A DNA stretch of 64,000 bases from NCBI GenBank assembly GCA_965153455.1, contig OZ234494.1:6572001-6636000 (forward strand), given 5' to 3'. The notes beneath the pieces were generated by a model, which saw nothing but the letters and a program-made list of their open reading frames with translations, was not told the origin of the DNA and did not search any database. Position 1 is the first letter of the stretch, and every line of letters begins with the position of its first letter. This DNA is from Sphagnum compactum (taxonomy: Eukaryota; Bryophyta; Sphagnopsida; Sphagnales). Below are positions 48,991 to 61,760 of this stretch, piece after piece. The position numbers and the translations under genes were made by a program.

Positions 48991-51815
48991 TAATGCATTG
49001 TGTAAATGAAGTTAAAGGCTATTTCAATTTTCACATCAATAATTTAAAATTATTAAAAAATTAAATAAAATCCAAATTATACTCATAAGTGAACAACATA
49101 ATGAACGTAACAACTACAAACAATATTGACCATTAATTAGTGCAACAAGTCACTTGTAAACTTAAGATGACCAAATGTAGTTGAAATGTGTGGGAGTGAA
49201 AAATGATAGTCGAACAATAGTCACAATGTGTGGGGGTGAAAAATGATAAGATTTCTTCTTGTGGTGTAGGCATCACATGGGATGCTCCCAACGCCCCTCA
49301 AGCTTTTTTGGACCTTTGGCTTTTAACCTTTTAGGTAGGTTATAAAAAGGCAAGTAGGTGGTAGCATGGCTTCACTTAGCCTACTAATTGAACCAATTAT
49401 TAAAGAAATAAAAATCAACAAAAAAATGATATTACAACAAAACTTCACTTTCCAATTTAATTGGTAGCAGCAATAATCGTTCATCAATCACAAGGATTAT
49501 TCCTAGATGAATTAGCTTTTGATCCTATTATTATTTAAAAATGGAACATCAAACACAACTTTTTTTTTGCATTTGAACAAAAAATGGATTATATTTATTA
49601 ACTTCACTCCAACTTCAAAACTTTCACATTGATCAACACATAGTTGAAAAAATAAAAACATTAAAAAACATTTGCAAATTGAAAAACCTTTGTTCTTCAA
49701 TTGAATTTTTTTAATCATTCACATGTTGTTATATAAGCCTTCAATACAAATTCTTTATGATCACATTATCAAAATATAAATAACGACCACAACCTACAAG
49801 TATCACATGTTTTATATATTTTGGAAACTAAAATATAATCATCAAATGACATACATAAATTCATAAATACATCAAAATATTCATATATCTCAATTTATGA
49901 TGGCCACGGTTTGATAATGATGTACAACATGCAAATGCTCTTACATTTTTATAACACAACAATGTTTTATGGATTTGAATATATAGTAGCTACATTTAAC
50001 ATAAATACTCAACGAGAAATTCATATAATATGTATCTATAAAAGTCATTCTTGCTTGACTTTTATGTTCCTCAACACAGTAGAAGCCTTGATTAAAAAAT
50101 CCCCAAATCATTGCTTGGAGTCATTGTTTTAGGAGATTTAATATTGACATTTTAAATGACAACAACCATTAGAATAATAAAAAATGATTAATAGATTTTA
50201 TGAATAGATTAAAATTAAAATCTCAATTCAAAAATATCAAAACAAAAGCTAGATCACAATTAGACCACATATGAACAAATGCATGTGAAACTGATTGCAA
50301 ATTAGTTGTATCAAAAACATATTGGCCAAATTTCACAAATCGATTCATATGGCATTCAAACTACCAAACACACTTCCCAATCTATAACATCGAACCAATC
50401 TCATCTCCATTCATTTAATGCCATTTTAAAAATAAAAAATACTTTATAAAACACAAAGCCCATGTGTTTGAACTTGCCATGAGGGCAAAACCATTACACA
50501 ACGAACTACTTGTTCCTATTGTGGGTTAATGCTTATCTCCAAGATGGCACAATAGGATGTGAAAGTGATGTGGGTGATATGTACCTTGCTTTTGTGCAAG
50601 GTCTTTGCAAGTTTTCGAAGCTTGACACATAGTTTGTTGGAGTTCGATTTAATAGTTTGATGAAGGATGAAGTTCAATGTTTAAGTGGATATTTCACCAT
50701 CAATCACTACCACTCAAACACTCAACACTCTGCAATGCTGGGGCAAAATTTTTTGGCCCCATCTTGACACAATGTGTGAGTGAAATCAAGAGTACTACTT
50801 GCGCACATGATGGGTGGGCATGTTCCAAAAAAGTGCATGCATCTAGATGAGAAAATCTACATCCAGTAGTGGAAGTTTTTAGTGTGAAGTTCAACCCCAT
50901 GTTAGGTGGTTCTTTACTTTTATGAACAACCTACAGTTGCAGTTCTAAAAAATAAATTAGAAATGTTCGGGTTCCACACATAAATGGAACCAGGATCTGG
51001 TTTCTGGTCCATTTCTTCAAAAAAAGAAGATTTACCTAAGTTTGTCGTCATTCACAATTTCACAAAATAGATTTAACCAGTATGTTAGATTTGAGCACTC
51101 TTGGAATTGCAACAGAAATTTCATTTGTGAAGTGCATTTGGATTTGTTATGTAGTAAAGGGGAGTCAAATCACTTCTTTGGGTTGAATGAATTTGAAAGA
51201 AGCTCTTGACAATTTAGAGCCTCTTGTTTTGTTTGATGTTAGTGATATTATAAAAACATTAAATTCAGAATCATTAATTTTATATAGTAAGTGATCTCAT
51301 GCAATTAAACTAGACATAAACATCCAGTGTGGTTATTACATTTTCGTGCTCAAATGGATTTGTAGTGCATGATCAAAATAAAGCTACAAAATATACAAGT
51401 TGTCTCTTGTTTGGGACTAAACCCTTTGATAAAGTTCGGCATCAATGCAACATGGTAAGGTTTGAAGATTGAAATCCTTCAAGAAATTTGCATGAAAAGG
51501 ATTTCTAACATTTGTTTTTTTGGGGGGTAATGGGGTAAAATCATGAGGGTTGTTGATCTGATATGAATTCAACAATGACACAACTATTTTTATAGCCCTA
51601 ATCAAAAGCTTTTAAGACTTTGTCGAGCTCCTCAATCAAACATGATTTGTTGAGTGTGACCTGGAACATTGCCCAAGTGAGCACAAGGGACAATCCACAG
51701 CTACCTGGATACCCAACATGTCTAGTATAGTGTCAGATTCCACACACAACACCTTCAGAGCTGAACTCCATCAAATATGTTCACTTGCTATTCCAGACCA
51801 AATGACAACAGAGGA
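48991..51815. other. AT-rich intergenic DNA
   Basis: A short direct repeat (CAAATGTAGTTGAAATGTGTGG, then CACAATGTGTGGGGGTGAAAAATGATA) lies near 49,170-49,250. No gene was recognised. Confidence 0.35.
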
Positions 51816-51817
51816 AC

Positions 51818-51958
51818 ACCCAATTTGCAGAAGCACAACTGCCTGCACTTGTGTGGCTTTTGGACTCCATCATAAAGATCACCCAATTTGCAGAATCACA
51901 ATCTGGCTGCACCTACAGCTTCTGGACTCCATCCTAAAGAACAAGGGGCTCACTTTGC
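51818..51958 (+). repeat. Tandem duplication of about 66 bp
   Basis: CACCCAATTTGCAGAAGCACAA to TGGACTCCATCATAAAGA is followed directly by CACCCAATTTGCAGAATCACAA to TGGACTCCATCCTAAAGA. The surrounding plus frame at 51,718-52,137 is not recognised. Confidence 0.75.
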
Positions 51959-52524
51959 TTGCTTGTCCAGTTTATAGCCTCCTATCACAATCTCACAAGA
52001 AGTCTGCTCATGCTAAATACATGCTCATGCTAAATATTGTTTTGGGTTTAGTGTTTAGCAAAAATCACTGTATTCAGATGGAAGTCCATAAGAGAATTCA
52101 GTATAATCTCAAAATGCAAAAACCCTTTACAAGTTAAAAAAAGTCAGGGGAAAATATCCAGTGCTCAATTTTTTTACCTGTAGTTGGCTCCCACTCTTTC
52201 TCTGACTTGTTACCAAAATAAGAGATGGTGGAAAAGAGCTAATCTCTTTTGAGCCAAAAAAGGTAAAGTGCACTTGTAATAAAAATTTATGTGGGACACT
52301 AAAAAACTATGTTACAGTCTTGGGGGCAAACTGCATTTTTAACAACTTTCACAGAATGATCTGAGAGAACCCACCTTCCAAGATTTACACTTCAAAGATT
52401 TTTGAGCTAAAGTGCAATCTGAGAAGTGTAAATGGCTGGGGCATATATTACACCAATTGACTAACCCTACAACATGCAGAAGGACAATGACTACAACTAC
52501 CACTACTACTATAACGACTCTGCA

Positions 52525-55500
52525 TTAATTGTCAAAACTAGAGGACCGAGTGAAACGACCTTCCAAATATTCTTCCAGGAACACATTAGAGTGAGCCAGA
52601 TCAGTGCTGCATTGTGATGTGACATCATCATCATCATCATCATCAACTCCAAGCATGGCGAGTGCCATGTGTGTTTGTATGTCCACTTTACCATCCTCAT
52701 CATCCAATGTGCATCCTGTGTCGTCAAGATCTACAGATAATCTTGCCTCTTGCCTTTGGAAAATTGAAAGATTCTCACTTTGATCACCACAAAGGATTTT
52801 CAACACCTGAAAAAGGCAATTTTCAAAATCACTCACAGTCTGGAATACCATCATGTTCTCAATTAAATCAAAGCAACAAAGAGATCAAGTATGAATTAAT
52901 TGTGTGCTGCAAGCAAGATTCCCGTGGGGATTCAGGCACAGAAAAGGCCCTAAACCCTAAACCCTATACCTGGCTCATGCTGGGTCTGCGAGGAGCTGAT
53001 TGTTGGACGCATAATGAAGCTGCCAACACCATGCTCTCCATTTCATTCAAATCATACAATCCCACTGCTTTCAACTGTGGATCCACTAATTTCTCCAAAT
53101 TTCTCTCCTCCAGCAATGGACTGGCCTGTTCCCATGAGCAGCAAACCCAAAGACAATCAATCCAAAGGTATGGTCAATGGGAATGAAATTAGCAAACAGC
53201 AGAATGCAATTGAACATAAAATGAACAATGGATCAAGTCATATCATCAATCACTTTGAGGGGGGAAATAGATTTACCCAAGTCACAAGATTTTCTTGGCC
53301 TTTAGGCCTGGAAGTGTCAATTGGAGTCCGGCCAGTGATGAGCTCAAGAAGCACCACACCAAATGAATACACATCTGTTTTGTCATTCACTTTTCCGTAC
53401 ATGAAATACTCGGGTGCCAGATACCTGCCAATTCACACTGCTCATATTCCTGATACTGCATTTATGGGTTTGTGGGTTTAGGGTATCACTGTAAATATAC
53501 TTTCCAGAAAGTAGATTTTTCACCCCCTGAGTTCAAAGTGTGAGAAGAAGAAATAATGGAATTGGTCAGTTTACCCAAAAGTGCCAACCACGTCATTGCA
53601 CGGGATGTGTGGTGCATTTGTGGGACCCCACTTTGCAAGTCCAAAATCTGACAACTGCAAAATTTACCACCTTCAAACCCTCAGAATAGAAGATACAAAA
53701 CCTTTCAGGCACAGAGCATAAAAGATGTTTAGAGTTTAGAGTTCAGCTCTATTCAAGATCATACTAACAGTAGTATTACGGTTTGCTTTTGACAAATTCT
53801 TATGGCACCTCTTCAACATTGTGGCCACTTCGTAAATGGACAAGCAATGGAGGGGTCAGATACCTTACCCGAGGCTCAAAATCCTCAGTGAGAAGGATGT
53901 TTGATGCCTTCACATCTCTGTGAATGACAGGGCGGGGACAGCCACCCTGGATATAGTCCAACGCTTCTGCTACACCTACTGCCACTCGGTGTCGAACATT
54001 CCATGGCAATGGTGCCTCCTCATCCCTTCCTGTCCACAAATCAAACATGCCCATCACAAAGATTGTCAGGAAAATCACAGTAAATGACTGACACACACTA
54101 CCTATTGTGAGACCAGAAATATGTTTTTTTTTCCTCTCGCTTTGAAGATCTGTGGTGAATCCAGAATCAGATCATGTGCACACATGAGCTAGATTTTAAG
54201 GGGGGGAGTGTGATCTGAACTGTTTTTGCGTGCTTGACTCTTGCAATGGCCTTACCATGTAGATGATCATCCAAGCTCCCTTGTGCAATGTAATCGTAAA
54301 CAAGGATCATGTGTGGGGTGTCAACACAGTAGCCAAGCAGTGTGACAATATTAACATGTGATAGGGAGCATGTGATCTGGATGTCAGTTAGAAGCTCTTC
54401 TTCTGCTTGGTGCCCTCCTTGGTTTAAGCACTTTACTGCCACTAGCTTGCCATCCTGGGTCTGTCCTTTGTAAACTTGGCTTGCTCCTCCTCTTCCTATT
54501 ATTTTGCCTGCATATTTCATTCAACCCATTCATTGTTATTTCCAACTTCTCCAAATGTACCCAATTGGCTCGTCTCTTTCACACAAATGTACAGAAAAAG
54601 TATGTAATGCCACCAAATAAATATCGTTTTGAATTGACTCAAAGCACCCCCAGATAAAAAAAGAAAAAAAAAACGAACAATTGACAAATTTCCATATGAA
54701 CTTTTTTCTTATAGAACCAGATCTGAAAGATGCAACAAAATTCTTTTCTTTAAACTGCTGTCACAAACATGGGCAGAATTTCTTTAAAAATGGATTGGAT
54801 CTTGTGACCTAAAGTCCATCCCATTACAAAATGACAAGAAAACATGGTCTGACAATGTATTGCCAATTTCAGCACCATAGTATCATGTCACTGGACATCC
54901 ATGAGAGAGAAGTTACATGTAGAAGGGCTCAGAAGATCAGGGAAGAAGAAAACACACTACTCACTTGGTGAGAAATTGGAAGTTGCTGCTTTGAGCTGAT
55001 CATATGAAAACCACATGCAAGGTCGTTCTAGACAGAGACACTCCACTTGCTGTGCCAGAGTTGAAATATTTTCTTGTAAGGTCCTTGCAAAGCCCACATT
55101 TATTGATGACCGCATACTGGTTGTGAAAGCTTTTGATGATAGCTCTCCCAGTAATTTATTGCATTGAGCTTCGACTGCACCTCGAGGCAAAGTCAGTGAC
55201 CCTTTGTGTCTTGATCTTCCTGGCAGTTGCAAAGCCCAGTTCACAACTGACATACTTCGCTCTATTCCCGGAGCTAAGACAGGCTTTCTATCAAAGCCAA
55301 TTGCATTGTGCATTAGTGGCCAACCCGGGGTTAGCCCTGAATTCTCTTTGGCATTTGAGGCAGGAGATTCTCTAATTCTGCTAGTTTTGTCTCCAGGAAG
55401 CTTCTTCATGAATAGGGAGAAGGAAGTTTCGCTTTGTGGCAAAGTCCGTTGTGAGAAAACAGCAGGCTCATCGTCCGATTGGTCTGTGAGGAGAAACCCA

Positions 55501-58265
55501 AACCTCATAGAGCTTGAATCCCTCTGTGCTCCTTGTTTGTGTCTCTTTGAGAAGGAGATCCGAAATTCTTCCATCCCAGATGTGACTACCTGCTGGGCTG
55601 AAGGGAGAACACTTGTGGGTGAGCTCAAAGAGTCATCATTCTGCAGCGAGGATGGTGAGCTTCCAACCATTTCCAATTCACCACTGTGCCCAGATTTTTC
55701 CTCATCACTGCTAAGCCCTTTCATGGGATTATTATGAGAGGAGGTCAAATTTGGGGGAAAGGATGCGTCATCTGATAACTCGTCCATGCCTCCACTCGTG
55801 ACCTTGTGCCTTCTAAAACTCCTCATATTCCGACTGAAAACCTTCAGCATACCTGACCCTGCACAAACATCTCACGATCCACAACATCACCCAACAGTCT
55901 TCAAAAACCCTTTCTGTGGTATGGACATATTGAAATCCATCATCTCTCAAAATAGGTTGCACAGTTTATAGACAAGCTAGAGATTCAAACATTGGAGGCC
56001 AAGAGTAGTCTTCAATGTTCTGCCACTGACATATAACAGAAAGATTCTGCTTACTTGCGTTCCTCCTACTGGGCAACAAGTTCTCAAAGGTACTCAAAAT
56101 GGTGGTTTTTGCAGCCAGAACAATGGGTCTTTGAGTTGACTACTGAGCTGCAACTGACTGACTTCATAGACACAAAAAGTTCGTCACTGTGGATGTGGAG
56201 AACATGGATCATAATAAGATTCACTGCTACAGAGAAAAGAGATCTCAAACAAATTTTGATGAGGTAGTTATGGAGAAAGTGCAAAAGGGAAGACAACTTA
56301 CTTGGTGCTTCATTCTCTAAACAGCCTTGTTTGTCAAAGACAATGAGGCTGTGCTCGACAATAATCACAGTGCAAGTGCTAGGCAATCGCTTCAAACAGT
56401 ATGTTCCTAATTCGGTGCTGTGCCTGCCAACCGCACAATCATGCATTGCACACATTCAATGAACACAAGTAACATCAGTATTTGCATTGAAAAATATCTA
56501 CAGTGCATTCAACCCTCACACAGGCCCTGCTTCAGAAGGACATAACCCAATATTGCTCTTGATGCCAAAACCCACAAAGTACAAGTGTCTGATCCAATTA
56601 GATAGGATGACATTATTAGATTATTGACCTTTGTCCCAGTGCGGCCAAAAACTTAAGACCAACACTCAAGAATTGCCCAAAACTGCATAACTCTGAGGGA
56701 CCCATCCATGTAAATTCAGCTTTCCAGAGATTTAAAAATTGGGGAAAAAAACAAAAAGGCCATGTGGGTCATGTGGGGTGGGGAGAGAGAGAATGGGAAC
56801 TTTACCCACTGCTGAAGTGCTTGTTGCTGCCTAGAACAAGCTTGGAAGCTACTTGCTTCCCAGCAACCTCCACCAGTGCTTTTTTGGCCTTACTTCCTCT
56901 AACAATCTCCAACTGAAGCTTGACCTACAAACACCCCCCCCACACAGATGGTACAATGGATATCTTGTTGAGAAAAAAACCCTACAATGTCCAAGAGTAC
57001 AAGAAAGTTGCAGGCAGCAACATTGTATTCCTTTTCAAAGGACTGTCACTAGTAGTTCCTTATATCCCCTTTTGAGTAGTAGTAGAACTGGAGAAATGAA
57101 CCTCCAAACCAATCACAAAAAATGGAAACCAAAACCTTTGGAGAAATTCCATGTATATGCTGCTACTACTGCTGTTGTTTTTTGTTGTCAGGTGTGTGTA
57201 TATCAATCCCAAAAATGCTTCAACCCAATTCTATGGAGGCAATGTTCAACCCAATCCTAGGACCTTCAAGGCAGCAACAATGCAGTTCACAGGAAGCAAG
57301 ATAGAGAGTCCGACAAAATGGACATAAGAAGATATGTATGAGATGGGGGTAGAAGCTTTACTCGCTTCAGATTGCAGAGGCCTTCATAAACAGACAGCAC
57401 TCCTTTCAAGCTATTGCCAAGCTGCTGCATGTGAACATCTCCTTCCTTCTCTGTTTCCCCAGCACCCATCCATGCCCCAACAGATTGCCCATGTCAATAT
57501 GTCATGTCATAGCTACCATTGAAAATACTGCCTGCCTGACAGACAGCCCCCGTTTTTCCATCTCTTCACTGATCATCTAAGAGCTCAAGTAAAGCTGCTG
57601 CACTTGAGCATTGCCCCCCTGAAGGAAGGAAGGAAGGAAGGAAGGAATGCTCCAATTGTAAATGGGATCCAACAAAGCCCATCTGGGTACCATTTCTCGG
57701 GCAGCAGCAGCATTCCAGTTCCAAAACCAGTCCACAAGAAGAAGAAGAAGAAGAAGAAGAAGAAGAAGAGGGGATACGTAAAAAGCAAGAAATGGATTCA
57801 AGACTCTTCTTCTTCTCAACAACGACCTCTCTCAACCCCAAATTCTTCAATCCCCAGATTACCACCCCTTGTTCATGAACTCACCACCTTTTTTCCTCCC
57901 CCCCAATTCCTCTTCATCTTATTCTTCCCGAGAAAAAAAGGAAACCAGAAAGAGACCCCAAAAAACACACGCACACAATATATACCAGCGTGACGAGCAG
58001 AGAACGCGGAAACATGGACTGCAAGAATGTGATCCCCAGACTGCGCAAGTTTGGCGATGACCCAAGCCAACAACTCCCGAGAAGACGGCGTCAGCTTCAT
58101 CCCCACCACCAGTTTCCGCCCTTGCAGCGACTGCCCAGCTCTTCCTCCTCCTCCTCCTCCTCCATGCTGCTTCCTACTGTTCTTACTACTCTTACCTTGC
58201 ACCACATGAGCTTCACCCTCCGGACATAGTCTCCTCCCCCGTCCTGCTTCCACCTCCCCCTGCAT
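52525..58265 (-). CDS. USP-domain receptor-like cytoplasmic kinase
   Basis: This fuses an N-terminal universal-stress-protein domain to a Ser/Thr kinase, with no signal peptide or membrane span. Exons: 58265-57986, 57450-57362, 56924-56806, 56423-56302, 55858-54965, 54507-54256, 54029-53869, 53654-53575, 53424-53277, 53125-52970, 52806-52525. All introns are GT-AG and phases close to give 860 residues. The USP domain covers about 50-200 ([18 protein letters not shown]). A Ser-rich linker (205-490) comes from one 894-bp exon. The kinase covers about 505-775: glycine loop [15 protein letters not shown] Lys527, HRDVKASN (Asp624), DFG (642-644) and APE (669-671), so it should be active. The tail has an Asp run. 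This architecture is known in plants as a USP kinase or RLCK. The start is the first ATG after an upstream in-frame stop; a Gly run lies at 35-41. Confidence 0.93.
52948..52970 (-). repeat. Telomere-like tract at a splice donor of the kinase gene
   Basis: On the minus strand, intron 10 of the USP kinase starts GTATAGGGTTTAGGGTTTAG, so three TTTAGGG-type units sit within the first 22 intron bases. The donor GT is retained. Confidence 0.8.
57738..57768 (+). repeat. AGA/GAA microsatellite in kinase intron 1
   Basis: About ten AGA triplets occur in the first intron of the USP kinase gene. The Lys-run frame reading through them is an artefact. A GAAG tetranucleotide run lies at 57,622-57,646. Confidence 0.85.
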
Positions 58266-59050
58266 GATCCAAACCTCCCTCCTGCCCTCCAAATCATACA
58301 AGAAGAAGAAGATTCATGTGGTGCGTCGTAAGCAGCAACTTGATGTTGAGCACTATTACTACTACTACTACACCCCACATCATATGCAGCAGCCAGTAAG
58401 CTGCTGATGCAACAACGCCGCCCGGGGCGAAGACGACGATGCTCTTGTTGTTCAGCTGTCTCCTGCACCACACCCGCTACAAACAACAAGTCGTAGTACT
58501 AGTCCACTGCTCTGCGGCTCAGATAGACACTGCAGCTGCTCATCACAGCAGCTAGCGCTGATCGCTCTGCTAATTCGTGCGCTCTGCACTGTTCTGTTGC
58601 TGCAGCGCATCATGGATTTGCATACTGACAATCCAGTCCCTTTACGTAGATTCACAACTAATGCGCACACAAACCAACCATGTGTGCGAGCCAGCGCCGG
58701 CGCCAGAGAGAGACGCCACAAGCGAGCGAGCCAGCGAAAGCACAGACGCAGCAGCAGAAGACGAAGCTCCTGCGCAGGCAAAGCAGGAGACGACGTTCAG
58801 GCGCTCAGACAGAAGAGGCTTCAGGCGTTCAGACGCTCAGACAGAAGAGGCGTCGTGCCAGGTGACAGGAATCTCCGCCTCTCATTTATCACCTCAAATA
58901 ACTACTCAAATGCCGTGGCCCCCACCCCACCCTCCCCCCCCGCCCGGAGTGTTTCTTCTGGCAATTACGTATGTGTTATAGCCAGAGTGGCGATGATCCA
59001 TAGAAGAGTTTAGCCATATTTGATCGCAGGCTAAATATGAAAGTAAGTGT
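58266..59050 (-). promoter_or_regulatory. Leader and upstream region of the USP kinase gene
   Basis: This part is rich in GC and CpG (58,680-58,870). It carries CTA and CAG simple repeats and an imperfect 33-bp tandem (GCGCTCAGACAGAAGAGGC at 58,799, again at 58,832). The open frames here are low-complexity and were not accepted as genes. No core promoter element can be assigned. Confidence 0.4.
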
Positions 59051-59055
59051 TTTTA

Positions 59056-59215
59056 AAGACATCCTTCTATGTTGTTGTTGTTGTTGTTTTTTTTTTTTTT
59101 TTGTGTGAGTGGCTACCTACTTGAACCATATATAGAAATCTGGCGATTCTTCTTGAATTTTGGTCTTATTTTGTCTATCGAAAATCTCTAAAAGCATATG
59201 ACTGTCGCACTTTTT
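59056..59215 (-). repeat. Inverted copy of the 170-bp array unit from 9.5-10.3 kb
   Basis: Read on the minus strand it gives GACCAAAATTCAAGAAGAAT, then CGCCAGATT, TATATATGG, TTCAAGTAGGTAGCCAC and ATAGAAGGATGTCTTTAAA, matching the units at 9.58-10.18 kb. A T-run of about 17 bases is inserted. It lies 0.8 kb upstream of the USP kinase start. Confidence 0.7.
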
Positions 59216-59411
59216 AATTTTTAATCTAGCATTTTGGCTATACGCAGGGCAGCAGAAAAAAGACTGCCCCCTGCCCCCTGCCCCCTCCCTTTGCTTTCCC
59301 TTCCGTAAGGGCACCTGCTTTTGGGACCTCGAAAGCAGGGGGGGAAAACTCCCCACTCCGTAAGTAAGCCGTCCTCCACTCGCTCTAGAGTAGGAATATA
59401 CCTCACCTAAC

Positions 59412-59492
59412 CTGTTACCTGAACTGAATTGACCCAACCTGACCTGGTCTGACCTGACCTGACCTGACCTGACCGGACCCTACCTGACCTGC
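59412..59492 (+). repeat. CTGAC pentanucleotide array
   Basis: Tandem CCTGA/CTGAC units with some TACCTGA and GGTCTGA variants cover about 80 bp. Confidence 0.85.
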
Positions 59493-60300
59493 ATTGGGTG
59501 AACCGGCAACTAGTACAACACTGGGACCATGGTGAGAATCCCAAACTTTTTGGGTGCAGCTTGTAAACGTTATAGACTGACCGTCCTTAGACGAAACCGC
59601 CTTGGGTGAACTAGAACCCACAATGGTACCATGGTCAAAATCCTGAATTACTACTGTCTCTGAGTCCAAATTTAACATTTCCTGGCTTTAAATATGTATC
59701 TATGAAGCAAGGTAATTTGTTTAATATTATTACTGATTTAATAAATTTGTTTTGTTTTGAGACTGTTTGAAGCTATGGTGTGGAGGTTAGTGGTTATTGA
59801 ACCATTTTCTCAATGAAAATTAAATAAAATCAAAATTGGAAAACTCTATAAGAATTTGGGGGTGTTCTTCTTGGGTGTCATTGGAGAGCTCTCAGCAAGT
59901 CAGATTTAATTTAAAGTTTTTTTCACAATTTTCAGAGCTAAGGTATGAAATATATTGATTTTTGAATGGCTTTTGTTGCTGAAAATTCAAACAAATTGCA
60001 AAAATTGGATTTTCGATCAATTGAGTCCTCAATGTGTTCACACTTGGGCCAACGGCACAAGCTACTCCACTTCTTAGTCACTAACTAAAAAGGCCCAATT
60101 TAAGAAGGTGAAGGTACCAGTATGGGTGCTGCTGGTTCACCCTGGCCAACAAAACAAAGGACTTTGAGTCCAAATTTAACATTTCCGAGGGCAAATATAT
60201 CACTCTCTGTTTAAGAGGCCTCACTCACTCAAGGAGGTGAAGGCACCAGTGTAGTAGGAACTGGTTCACCCTGGCCTACCTGACCTTATGAGTTAGTTGT
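59493..60300 (+). repeat. Cluster of short direct repeats and an R3 fragment
   Basis: Direct pairs include TTGGGTGAAC with ACCATGGT (59,493-59,532 and 59,602-59,635), GAGTCCAAATTTAACATTTCC (59,661 and 60,165) and GGTGAAGG.ACCAGT with TGGTTCACCCTGGCC (60,100 and 60,236). Bases 59,760-60,070 are the R3 fragment that matches 13.18-13.55 kb. Confidence 0.7.
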
Positions 60301-61165
60301 ATCTTTCCTTTCGTTTCCTTTCCTTTACCTGACCTTACTTTAGGGGAACAAACCTTGTCGAAGTTTTCCTAGTGGAAATTTGAGGGCGCCTTCGACAACA
60401 CAATTTCCTTAACATCGGTTATGAAATTTATGAAAATTGGTTCAAATTTTGTTCTCATACATCATTGAAAAAGATGAGAATTACAAAATACCTTACAAAC
60501 TAGAGGCCCCATAAATTAGGGTCTCATTGACAACAATTTCGTAACGCTTCTTTGCTGCTCGGATGAAAATTTCATAATCGCTCTCTGCATGGATGGAAAT
60601 GAGGGCATCTTGAATCCTCATTAGAGATGGGTTATGATGTCTGGTAACCTGCGTGGTTCAGCACGGGTTACCCAGCCCATACATACTACACACCCAACCC
60701 TAAAAGCAAACAGGTAAGATAGTAGATAGTAGATACCAACAGCATTTACTGGACCTGCCCATTGTGAAAGTTTTGGTTTTTCGTGGCCCTGCCCGTTGTG
60801 AAAGTTTTTGATTTTTTGGGGTGGGTCCTGCCCGTCTGGATCATCATGAGTAGGTCAGGACTTGGAACTGGCCGTACCGATTGGGGACCCACTCATTAAA
60901 CTGTCAGACTAGGGGGGGACATTCCGTTTTGCGCCTGCCTCGGTTCATCCCAACCGTCAAACCTTCGGTTAATTGAATCGAAACCGCCCAAGAAGAAGGC
61001 AGTTGCTGGCCCGCCCCCTATGAATCAGGTGAGTTGGTAGGTAATATCTTGTAGGTAACAACAGTCACAGTCCTCGTTAGTAACTGTCCGGATTTTATGA
61101 TTTTTTGTCTGTTTGGCCTGTTGGAGTAAAAGTTACTATTTACTGGCTTTTACTTCTGGATTCGA
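60301..61165. other. Non-coding DNA with short repeats
   Basis: A tandem pair CTGCCC(A/G)TTGTGAAAGTTTT lies at 60,746 and 60,787. A hairpin GGTAACCTGCGTGG/CACGGGTTACC lies at about 60,642-60,673. No gene was recognised. Confidence 0.4.
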
Positions 61166-61169
61166 TTTT

Positions 61170-61472
61170 ATGACTTTTCTTTTACCCTCATGTACCCTAA
61201 GCCCTAAACCCTGCCTTTAGTTTTTAAAACCCTACCTTTGGTTTAGAAAAACCCTAATGACTTTTCTTTTACCCTCATGTACCCTAAGCCCTAAACACTA
61301 CCTTTAGTTTTTTAAACCCTACCTTTGGTTTTTAAAACCCTACCTTTGGTTTAAAAAAACCCTAGTGACTTTTCTTTTACCCTCATGTACCCTAAGCCCT
61401 AAACCCTACCTTTAGTTTTTTAAACCCTACCTTTGGTTTGTAAAACCCTACCTTTGGTTTAAAAAAACCCTA
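61170..61472 (+). repeat. 108-bp higher-order repeat built from telomere-like blocks
   Basis: Three units (61,170-61,256, 61,257-61,364, 61,365-61,472; 87, 108 and 108 bp) each start TGACTTTTCTTTTACCCTC. They continue ATGTACCCTAAGCCCTAAA, then have two or three AAACCCTACCTTTGGTTT blocks and end AAAAACCCTA. The two 108-bp units are nearly identical. Confidence 0.9.
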
Positions 61473-61639
61473 TCTCCATAGTATACCTATACTGACAGGG
61501 TTATATATTAGTGTACTTTTTTACTACTAGTATACACTCTTACTACCTTGGCACCTCCTACATAATTCTACTACTTTCAGATATGCTGAAATTTTCATCC
61601 CAAAATAATTTAATAACAAAAATTTTGTGAAGAAAAACA

Positions 61640-61760
61640 TAACATCTTCAAAAATATTATACTTGTTGAAAATGAAAATTAAAAAACTAATTAATTATTT
61701 GATAGACATGTGTCAAAGCTGCCTAGGTATGGTGTAGGCATAGACGGATGTCGTCGAATA
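61640..61760 (+). repeat. R3 fragment, left part
   Basis: GTTGAAAATGAAAATT with ACTAATTAATTATTTGATAGACATGTGT matches about 13,083-13,130. Confidence 0.6.

Noticed and set aside
57566-57865. Frames with long Ser, Phe or Lys runs
   Set aside because: They read through the AGA microsatellite within intron 1 of the USP kinase gene.
58577-59013. Overlapping plus-strand frames of up to 138 codons upstream of the kinase
   Set aside because: Arg/Ala/Glu-rich composition follows from GC-rich short repeats; frames overlap each other and match nothing known.
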